DNA from: Anaerolineae bacterium
GTDB lineage: Bacteria > Chloroflexota > Anaerolineae > B4-G1 > SLSP01
DNA length: 21,497 bases
NCBI GenBank assembly: GCA_016927095.1
Contig: JAFGNI010000072.1
Location: 1 to 21,497, forward strand
Direction of reading: 5' to 3'
Shown here: positions 14,581 through 21,497 of the stretch, piece by piece
Layout: every line of letters begins with the position of its first letter
Position numbering within the stretch: the stretch's first letter is position 1
Program-made: the position numbers and the translations under genes
The notes under the pieces: model-generated
The model's database searches: none
What the model saw: the letters and a program-made list of their open reading frames with translations, nothing else
Told to the model about the DNA's origin: nothing

Positions 14581-15549
14581 CTAGGCGCCGTGCGGGTATG
14601 TCTTGCGTACTTGATCGGCTACCCAAGGATAGGTACGTTCGATGCCCTCACGCAGGCTAACCTTGGCCTCCCAGCCCAACGCGTGCATCCGGGCCTTGCT
14701 GAAGTTGCGGGCCGCAACGCCCACAGGACCCTCGACATGACGGATCTTCAGATCCTTGCCCGACACGTCAATGACCGTCTCTACCAACTCGTTGACGGTG
14801 ACATACTGCTCCGTGCCGATGTTAGCAGATTCCCGAAGGTCGGATTGCATCAGCAGGTAGATGCCATCCACCAAGTCATCGACGTAGGTGAAGCCCCGGA
14901 CCGCGGTGCCGTCGCCCCAGACATCAACGGTGCCGCCGTTCTCGGCCATCGCCACCTTACGGGAGATCGCCGCCGGCGCCTTCTCACGCCCACCCTGCCA
15001 AGTCCCATAGGGGCCGTAGCAGTTCTGGAAGCGGGCCACGCGCACCTCAACGGGGTTGTGCCGCGCGTAGGCCTGGGCCATCCGCTCGGCGTACAACTTC
15101 TCCCACCCGTACTCGTTGTCCGGGTGTGCGGGCAGAACCTGATCCTCCGTCATCTCAGGATCGCCGGGCTTCATATCGGGGTAGACGCAGGCCGAGGATG
15201 AAAAGAAGTAGCGGGAGACACCCATTTTGACGGCGGTGTCGATCATGTTGACGTTGATCAGGGCACTGTTGTGCATGATGTCACACTCAGCGGTGTGGAT
15301 GAATCCCATGCCGCCCATGTCCGCTGCCAACTGATAAACCTCGTCAAAGGTACCGCCGTTGGCGGCCAGGGCCTCCCAACAGTGCTCTGGGCGGCGGAGA
15401 TCCAGCAGCCGGAACTCATCTGCGTCCAGCGTCCGGAATTCGTGGGGCTTGATATCCACCCCGCGAACCCAGTAGCCCTCGCGCTTGAGCTTCGACACGA
15501 GATGCCCGCCAATAAAACCACCCGCACCGCACACCAAAGCCTTCTTCAT
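14581..15549 (-). CDS. GDP-mannose 3,5-epimerase-like SDR enzyme
   Basis: The 322-aa protein is an extended short-chain dehydrogenase/reductase. The NAD site is GAGGFIGGH (8-16) and the catalytic pair is Tyr147/Lys151 (YGWEK). LAADMGGMGFI (74-84) and GTWQGGREKAPAA (182-194) are hallmarks of GDP-mannose 3,5-epimerase, which makes GDP-L-galactose or GDP-L-gulose. The acid/base residues known from the plant enzyme are in place: Cys121 (SSSACVYP) and Lys190 (GREKAP), with the same 4- and 39-residue spacings Tyr-Lys-Lys. RNF at 281-283 likely supplies the substrate-binding Arg. AAGGAG lies 9 nt ahead of the ATG. The gene stands between the sulfotransferase and the GHMP kinase, consistent with glycan precursor synthesis. 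A related GDP- or UDP-sugar epimerase remains possible. Confidence 0.82.
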   Translation of the reverse strand: MKKALVCGAGGFIGGHLVSKLKREGYWVRGVDIKPHEFRTLDADEFRLLDLRRPEHCWEALAANGGTFDEVYQLAADMGGMGFIHTAECDIMHNSALINVNMIDTAVKMGVSRYFFSSSACVYPDMKPGDPEMTEDQVLPAHPDNEYGWEKLYAERMAQAYARHNPVEVRVARFQNCYGPYGTWQGGREKAPAAISRKVAMAENGGTVDVWGDGTAVRGFTYVDDLVDGIYLLMQSDLRESANIGTEQYVTVNELVETVIDVSGKDLKIRHVEGPVGVAARNFSKARMHALGWEAKVSLREGIERTYPWVADQVRKTYPHGA

Positions 15550-15569
15550 TCGTCTCGTCTCCTTATAAT

Positions 15570-15585
15570 GGAACGCTGTCGTTCC
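15570..15585. other. Inverted repeat ahead of the epimerase gene
   Basis: GGAAC (15570-15574) and GTTCC (15581-15585) are separated by 6 nt. The repeat lies in the 58-nt gap between sulfotransferase and epimerase genes. It could be a small mRNA hairpin or a protein-binding site; nothing further supports either reading. Confidence 0.3.
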
Positions 15586-15607
15586 CGAAATGGGTAACTG
15601 TGCACCG

Positions 15608-16210
15608 TCACTTACGTTGACGGTAGAGGGTTGGATCGACCACGGAGGCCATCGCTATCTCATCCAGCGGCAGACCCAGAAATGCTCTGACCGCTTTGGC
15701 TGCCGGCAGGGGGTCGGCCAAAGCGGCATTGTAGTCCACATCCAAATAGGACAAGTTCGCTTGTTGCGCCATCCAAGCGTACACCTGGGCGAGATGTTTC
15801 TCAAAGAGCCTGGCCATCTCAGCATCATCCACGGCATCGGGATCTTCCCCTCGCCGCACCAGCATCCGCCGCTGTGATGCGAGAATCTCCTCCATCTTGC
15901 GGCGCATGAAGAGCACCTTGTAGGTATGCGTATCCGGCAGATGGACGAGCAATGCCGCGATCACTTTGACCACCTTGCCCTGGGCTTCTGGCAACCAGGC
16001 GACGTCACCCTGCGGCAGCTTCTTGACCCGTTCGAACTCATAGTACCCCTTGGGATTGTCGGCATTGGGCTCGCGAATCCCATCCTGAAGGACGGACAGA
16101 CCGCCCCGTTCCAGCATGCGCATCATCATCGACGTGCCAGACCGCGGCAAGCCCGAGACGATGATGACCGGGGTATCCTGCTTTCCGAACAGCTTCTTGA
16201 GGAATCCCAC
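15608..16210 (-). CDS. Sulfotransferase-like P-loop protein
   Basis: The 200-aa protein opens with VIIVSGLPRSGTSMMMRML, the 5'-phosphosulfate-binding loop of PAPS-dependent sulfotransferases. NPKGYYEFERVKKL follows. Later come YKVLFMRRKMEEILASQRR, matching the 3'-phosphate-binding segment, and a Leu/Val-rich C-terminus ending near AVRAFLGLPLD. It would move sulfate from PAPS to a hydroxyl of a sugar, lipid or protein. The frame is open to 16228, but the GTG at 16208-16210 is preferred because AGGAG lies 8 nt upstream. It is shorter than typical sulfotransferases (250-300 aa). The PAPS-making enzyme is encoded 130 nt upstream, which supports the call. Acceptor unknown. Confidence 0.8.
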   Translation of the reverse strand: MGFLKKLFGKQDTPVIIVSGLPRSGTSMMMRMLERGGLSVLQDGIREPNADNPKGYYEFERVKKLPQGDVAWLPEAQGKVVKVIAALLVHLPDTHTYKVLFMRRKMEEILASQRRMLVRRGEDPDAVDDAEMARLFEKHLAQVYAWMAQQANLSYLDVDYNAALADPLPAAKAVRAFLGLPLDEIAMASVVDPTLYRQRK

Positions 16211-16269
16211 TGTGATATCTCCTAGCAAGAATCCACAAATCTCAAGAGGACGACCAACATCGCAGTCTA

Positions 16270-16318
16270 TGACTCGTGACTTGTGACTCGTGACTTGCGA
16301 CTCTAGATTCGAGATTGG
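16270..16318 (-). repeat. Heptamer tandem repeat in an intergenic gap
   Basis: On the + strand, TGACTCGTGACTTG occurs twice in tandem (16270-16283 and 16284-16297). Each 14-mer is two heptamers, TGACTCG and TGACTTG. The series continues in register with CGACTCT, AGATTCG and AGATTGG to 16318, giving seven units. It lies between the sulfurylase stop and the sulfotransferase start. Confidence 0.85.
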
Positions 16319-16340
16319 ATCTACGTCGCGTGATGCCCGG

Positions 16341-18140
<1,800 letters not shown>

Positions 18141-18209
18141 CTAAAGATTACTGATACTCATCCTGCCGAATAGGGCCCAGGGCCCAGCGCAGGCCCCAAG
18201 ACATCACGT

Positions 18210-19634
18210 CTAGCCGGCTACCTGCTCCCCGTAGGCCAGCAACACCTGCACTTCCTCCGGCGATCGTCCCTCGGCGTATACCCGCAGAACGGGCTCCGTA
18301 CCGGAGGGGCGGATCAATAGCCAGGCATCATCGGCGAGGACGTACTTAACGCCATCCAGGGTGCTGACCTCCGCCACTGACTCACCCGCCAGCTCCGCCG
18401 GGGCTTGGTCCTTGAGCCGGGCGACCATCTCCGGTTTCGAGACGGCACGCTTGAGCGGGATGTCCTGACGCGCATAGAAGGTCGGGCCCACCTCGTTCTG
18501 GATCTCCACAACCAACTCGTGCAGGGAGGCGCGGGCATCCGCCATCACCTCAAGCAGAAGCATCCCCATCAAGATTCCATCGCCCTCCGGAATGTGTCCC
18601 TTGATGGAAAGACCACCTGACTCCTCACCGCCGATCAGGACATCGTCCTTGAGCATATAGTCCGCAATGTGGTTGAAGCCGACCGGCGTCTCGTAGAGTG
18701 GCAGCTTGTAGCGGCTAGCCAGCCGGTCGACCATGCGGGTTGTGGACACCGAGCGCACCACGGCGCCGGTCCAGCCGCGCTTCTCCACCAGATAGCGCAG
18801 CACTAAGGCGAAGATGTGATGCGGATCCACGAAATTGCCCAGGCCATCGATGGCGCCAATGCGGTCAGCGTCGCCGTCGGTCGCCAATCCCACATCGGCA
18901 TGCTGCGCCTGAATGGCCGCCACCAGCGCCTGCAAATAGTGTTCCATCGGCTCCGGGTGGATACCGCCGAAGCCGGGGTTCATCTCACCGCGGATCTCAT
19001 ACAGGTGGCAGCGCGTCCGGCTCAACAGATCGCGGAAGGTGCCCCGCCCCGATCCGTACATCGCATCGGCGACGACGCGCAGCTCCCCACTGGAGATCAG
19101 GTCCAGATCCACCAGGGTCGAAAGATGCTGGTAGTAGGCCCAAGCCGGGTCAAAGCGGCGGATGAGCCCCAACTCCAGCGCCCGCTCATAGGCCATCAGG
19201 TTAGGACCCCGCGCCTCGAGCTGATTCCGCTCCAATAGGGCCTCCACCCGGTGAGCCTGTTCCGGCAACGCCGAACCGCCGAAGGGGGCCTTGAGCTTGA
19301 GCCCGTTATAGCGCGGCGGATTGTGGCTGGCGGTGATCATCACCCCGGCGACGGCCTTCTTCGCGGTCACAGCATACGACACCGCAGGCGTCGGCGCATC
19401 GGCTCGGGTCAGGTGGGCAATCACGCCATTCGCCGCCATGACGCGTGCGACTTCAATGGCATAGCGATCGGACAGGAAGCGAGTGTCGAACCCCACGACC
19501 ACCTCGGGTTGGCCATCCGTATCCTGCTCTTGAACGTAGTCGGCAACAGCCTGAGCGATGATTCGCAGGTTCTCGAACGTGAACGTATCACTGATGACGG
19601 CCCGCCAGCCATCGGTGCCGAACTTGATAGGCAT
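18210..19634 (-). CDS. Phosphoglucomutase/phosphomannomutase family protein
   Basis: The enzyme interconverts hexose-6-phosphate and hexose-1-phosphate (glucose or mannose). The 474-aa protein has the four expected sites: substrate/N-terminal FGTDGWRAV (5-13), phosphoserine loop TASHNPPRYNG (101-111, Ser103), metal loop DGDADRIG (near 240) and sugar-binding EESGGLS (near 320). The phosphate-binding loop RPSGTEPVLRVYAE is near the C-terminus. The start at 19634 is chosen for the family N-terminus MPIKFGTDGWR and the GGAGGGGAG site just upstream; the frame is open 23 codons further but that part is leader sequence. It heads the - strand cluster; mannose-1-phosphate from it would lead to GDP-mannose, the substrate of the epimerase encoded downstream. 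Sugar specificity cannot be read directly. Confidence 0.9.
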   Translation of the reverse strand: MPIKFGTDGWRAVISDTFTFENLRIIAQAVADYVQEQDTDGQPEVVVGFDTRFLSDRYAIEVARVMAANGVIAHLTRADAPTPAVSYAVTAKKAVAGVMITASHNPPRYNGLKLKAPFGGSALPEQAHRVEALLERNQLEARGPNLMAYERALELGLIRRFDPAWAYYQHLSTLVDLDLISSGELRVVADAMYGSGRGTFRDLLSRTRCHLYEIRGEMNPGFGGIHPEPMEHYLQALVAAIQAQHADVGLATDGDADRIGAIDGLGNFVDPHHIFALVLRYLVEKRGWTGAVVRSVSTTRMVDRLASRYKLPLYETPVGFNHIADYMLKDDVLIGGEESGGLSIKGHIPEGDGILMGMLLLEVMADARASLHELVVEIQNEVGPTFYARQDIPLKRAVSKPEMVARLKDQAPAELAGESVAEVSTLDGVKYVLADDAWLLIRPSGTEPVLRVYAEGRSPEEVQVLLAYGEQVAG

Positions 19635-19655
19635 GTCTCCCCTCCCCAGACAACC

Positions 19656-19693
19656 AAGAAAAAAGCCCATACCCAAAGATCGGGTACAAGCTT
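19656..19693 (-). terminator. Terminator-like hairpin in the phosphohexomutase leader
   Basis: On the - strand, AAGC (19693-19690) and TACCC (19686-19682) pair with GGGTA (19674-19670) and GCTT (19666-19663), separated by a TTG/TGG internal loop. Six T residues and CTT follow. It lies 22 nt ahead of the ATG, downstream of the promoter candidate at 19734-19707. It could attenuate the gene or end transcripts from the translin gene upstream. Confidence 0.55.
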
Positions 19694-19706
19694 CGCCCAC
19701 CACCGC

Positions 19707-19734
19707 ATCGTAACCGAACCAAGACCGTTGTCAA
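19707..19734 (-). promoter_or_regulatory. Promoter candidate for the sugar/sulfation cluster
   Basis: On the - strand TTGACA (19734-19729) and TACGAT (19712-19707) are 16 bp apart. Start would be near 19700, a few bases ahead of the leader hairpin. The -35 box is consensus; the -10 box matches at four of six positions. Confidence 0.5.
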
Positions 19735-19820
19735 GGTACGGCCCCCTCCGCCGGTACGCAAGTGATGTTGCGCCCCTCCGTCAGCGCCGGAGACTCTCCG
19801 CGATGCCCGGTCTGTTGTTT

Positions 19821-20465
19821 CTAGCCCGCGTCCGCGTCAAAGGCGGCGAGCGTCTTGCGCAAGCGCACCATCTGGATGCTGCTAGTCAGATCGCCGCGCG
19901 TCCGCTCCAGTACACCGCGCAACTGGTCCACGCGGCGGCGCAGGCCATGGGTGACCGCGTCCGGGTAACCAAAGGACATCAGGACCTCATAGACCATATC
20001 CATAGCGCTGAGCAGCCGCTCAGCCTCGTCGAAACGCTCATAGCGCAGCATATCGAGGCACCGGCGGCGAAGCTCGCTTGCGGCTTCACAGACACCGTTG
20101 AGGTAGGTGTTGAGGGGGATCGTTGTGGTGTCCAGCGGTGGCAGGTCCCCCTGCGACAAGAGTGCCAGCGTGACACGCGCCTCCACCAACTCCTTGAGCG
20201 CATCCTGTGTGTAGCCGGCGTAGTAGAGCTCCGGATAAGGTGCAAGCAACGTTTGGAGCGCTTGTCCGACCGCGTCAGCTTCCGCCAGCAAGGATGCAGC
20301 GCTATCCCACTCATCACGGTGACCGGCGCGAATGGCGTAGGAGCAGTGGCGGGTCAGCATCCGCGTCTGTTGCAGCACTTCGTCGCGCACCGCGTTCTGC
20401 GCGGCAAGATCCTCCTCCGCACGCGAGGCCAGATCGTCCAACCAACTCTGCAGTGTCTCGTTCAA
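19821..20465 (-). CDS. Translin-family protein
   Basis: The 214-aa all-helical protein resembles the translin/TRAX family (COG2178-type in prokaryotes). The C-terminal half has YEVLMSFGYPDAVTHGLRRR followed by VDQLRGVLERTRGDLT; GLRRKxDxxRxxxExTRxD is the family hallmark. The segment YLNGVCEAASELRRRCLDML fits the preceding conserved helix. Translins bind single-stranded RNA or DNA as oligomers, and TRAX members are nucleases; whether this one cleaves cannot be judged. Start is TTG (20463-20465), with AGGAG inside the end of the DUF3467 gene 9 nt upstream, and only 3 nt separate the two genes. The neighbours DUF3467 and ssb support a nucleic-acid role. Confidence 0.75.
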   Translation of the reverse strand: MNETLQSWLDDLASRAEEDLAAQNAVRDEVLQQTRMLTRHCSYAIRAGHRDEWDSAASLLAEADAVGQALQTLLAPYPELYYAGYTQDALKELVEARVTLALLSQGDLPPLDTTTIPLNTYLNGVCEAASELRRRCLDMLRYERFDEAERLLSAMDMVYEVLMSFGYPDAVTHGLRRRVDQLRGVLERTRGDLTSSIQMVRLRKTLAAFDADAG

Positions 20466-20468
20466 GAG

Positions 20469-20789
20469 CTACGACTCCTGTTCTGGAGGCGGGCCGCCCC
20501 CGAAGAAAGCTTGGACCAGATCATCGCCCTGGCCGGGAATGGCGATCTCCCCAAAGGCCGCCTCATACTTGGCAAGATTCTCCTGTAGCGCGCGCAACGT
20601 CAGCTTCGCATTAAGCGGCGTCATCACCACGCGAGAGCGCACGCGGATCTTGGGTTGGTTGGGCAGCATCTGAGCTAGGTCAACGATCACCTCGGAAGGC
20701 GTGTGGGAGATCAACGCGAAGTTGGCGTAGATGGGCTCTAAGTTCGCCGGAAGCTCAACATTGAGCGCGCGCTGTTTCGATTGGGTCAT
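20469..20789 (-). CDS. DUF3467 family protein
   Basis: The 106-aa protein matches the DUF3467 pattern from memory: IYANFALISHTPSEVIVDLA, then RVRSRVVMTPLNAKLTLRAL and a C-terminal LQENLAKYEAAFGEI. Biochemical role unknown; the family is small, soluble and widespread. The ATG at 20787-20789 has GAGGAG 5 nt upstream. A GTG six bases earlier sits too close to that site. It is flanked by ssb (upstream, separated by a hairpin) and the translin gene (3 nt downstream), with which it is surely co-transcribed. The acidic, Pro-rich tail (GGGPPPEQES) overlaps the ribosome site of the next gene. Confidence 0.8.
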   Translation of the reverse strand: MTQSKQRALNVELPANLEPIYANFALISHTPSEVIVDLAQMLPNQPKIRVRSRVVMTPLNAKLTLRALQENLAKYEAAFGEIAIPGQGDDLVQAFFGGGPPPEQES

Positions 20790-20812
20790 GGTCACTCCTC
20801 AGTTTAGAAGAC

Positions 20813-20838
20813 AACAGAGGGGATTGCTCCCCTCTGTT
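20813..20838 (-). terminator. Perfect 10-bp hairpin between ssb and DUF3467 genes
   Basis: AACAGAGGGG (20813-20822) and CCCCTCTGTT (20829-20838) are exact complements with a 6-nt loop. It lies 45 nt past the ssb stop and 24 nt ahead of the DUF3467 start. The T-run is weak, so it may only lower read-through and set the ratio between ssb and the genes below. Confidence 0.6.
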
Positions 20839-20882
20839 CGGACTCTCAACACCGCCAAATGAAACAGGGCCTCGGACGCGCT

Positions 20883-21308
20883 TTAGAACGGTATCTCATC
20901 CTCGGCAACGTAGTCGGGGCCGCCGCCCTGATCCTCAGCGCCACCACCGTACGTATCCGTCCGCCCCTGCAAGAAGATCACCCGGTCTGCGGTCAGCTCG
21001 AAACTGGCACGCGGCGTGCCATCTTGTCCCGTCCAGATCCTCGGCCCTCCAGTGGCGCGGTCAGGGGTCAGGCGGCCCTCGACCATCACCTGCCGTCCCT
21101 TGGCTAAGTACTGGGCGCAGGTCTCGGCTTGCCGTCGCCAAGCTGAAACACGGAACCAGACCGTCTCCTCACCCTGGGAACCATCCTGATTTGTCCAACG
21201 CCGGTTGGTCGCCACACTGAAGGACGTGACGGGCGTGCCGTCAGCGGTGTAGCGCATTTCCGGGTCGCCTCCAAGATTGCCGACAATGATGACCTTCTGG
21301 TAGGACAT
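20883..21308 (-). CDS. ssb: Single-stranded DNA-binding protein
   Basis: The 141-aa protein is a bacterial-type SSB that coats single-stranded DNA in replication and repair. One OB fold occupies about 1-112 (MSYQKVIIVGNLGGDPEMRY, FSVATNRRW, ETVWFRVSAWRRQAETCAQY, KGRQVMVEGRL). A short Gly-rich linker follows (YGGGAEDQGGG). The acidic tip EDEIPF is the partner-docking tail. Length is shorter than E. coli SSB (178) but normal for this family. GAAAGGAG lies 9 nt ahead of the ATG and a good promoter about 55 nt above. No rpsF or rpsR is adjacent, unlike the common arrangement. The gene leads an operon with DUF3467 and translin genes. Confidence 0.96.
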   Translation of the reverse strand: MSYQKVIIVGNLGGDPEMRYTADGTPVTSFSVATNRRWTNQDGSQGEETVWFRVSAWRRQAETCAQYLAKGRQVMVEGRLTPDRATGGPRIWTGQDGTPRASFELTADRVIFLQGRTDTYGGGAEDQGGGPDYVAEDEIPF

Positions 21309-21368
21309 AGCGCTTGACTCCTTTCAAGAGCAGCTTTGGACACTGTCTGATGGTCAGAAATCGTCTCC

Positions 21369-21397
21369 ATTGTACTGCAGACGAGGGTAGAAATCAA
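21369..21397 (-). promoter_or_regulatory. Sigma70-type promoter of ssb
   Basis: On the - strand TTGATT (21397-21392) and TACAAT (21374-21369) are 17 bp apart. Transcription would start near 21362 and give a leader of about 55 nt before the ssb ATG. Confidence 0.75.
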
Positions 21398-21437
21398 ACA
21401 AAGGTGCGCGCGGTAGTGTATACAACTCGGTGGAAAA

Positions 21438-21497
21438 TTGAGGAAAGAGCGGACTCGCTGTAAGCTAGGGTTGGGAAAAACTCAGCTACCAGGAGGC
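21438..21497 (+). promoter_or_regulatory. Start region of a divergent gene beyond the window
   Basis: AGGAGG at 21491-21496 is a full ribosome-binding site at the right edge, implying a + strand start codon a few bases past the window. TTGAGG (21438-21443) and TAAGCT (21461-21466), 17 bp apart, are a weak promoter candidate for it. Confidence 0.45.

Noticed and set aside
19251..20588. 445-codon + strand frame spanning phosphohexomutase, translin and DUF3467 genes
   Set aside because: It covers three real - strand genes and their gaps and has no recognisable domain.

Overview
The window reads as high-GC chromosomal DNA of a bacterium, most likely Chloroflexota (Anaerolineae/Caldilineae-like). 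The lineage call rests on gene style: a very large acidic TPR protein full of WL motifs, Thr-Pro-rich membrane-anchored proteins, a bacterial translin-family protein next to a DUF3467 protein, and a long-form NDP kinase. No rRNA, tRNA, insertion sequence, phage gene or CRISPR array was seen. This is inference without database searches.

Layout. 1-1011 (+): the end of a FixX-type ferredoxin gene, a short decaying 17-bp tandem repeat, then ndk. 1105-4563 (-): a 1152-aa TPR/WL-motif protein that converges on ndk at a shared terminator. From a divergent promoter region, rlmN (+) follows, and a frameshifted gene remnant overlaps its stop codon. 6162-9953 (+) is a tight four-gene run: membrane-anchored Thr-Pro-rich protein, FAD oxidoreductase, NarL-type response regulator and DegS-like histidine kinase. 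9954-10445 is a gene-free regulatory stretch with a terminator, a strong promoter followed at once by a second terminator, a second promoter candidate and six copies of a 17-bp repeat. It leads into a primary sigma factor gene (TTG start, 10446-11681).

19634-11766 (-) is a run of seven genes: phosphohexomutase, fused ATP sulfurylase/APS kinase, sulfotransferase-like protein, GDP-mannose-3,5-epimerase-like protein, GHMP sugar kinase, a small two-membrane-segment FN3-like protein, and threonylcarbamoyl-AMP synthase. The first five make a coherent set: PAPS supply, a sulfotransferase and activated-sugar enzymes, suggesting a sulfated surface glycan. 21308-19821 (-) holds ssb, a DUF3467 protein and a translin-family protein, a likely nucleic-acid-binding operon. 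The right edge ends with a ribosome-binding site for a divergent gene outside the window.

Most unusual points: the two unrelated 17-bp tandem arrays upstream of housekeeping genes; the promoter-then-terminator modules upstream of the sigma factor and of the phosphohexomutase; a palindromic in-frame insertion inside the ATP sulfurylase just before its catalytic QTRNP motif; a heptamer DNA repeat between the sulfotransferase and sulfurylase genes; a histidine kinase lacking the N-box asparagine; and a bacterial GDP-mannose-3,5-epimerase/galacturonokinase-like pair that recalls plant enzymes.
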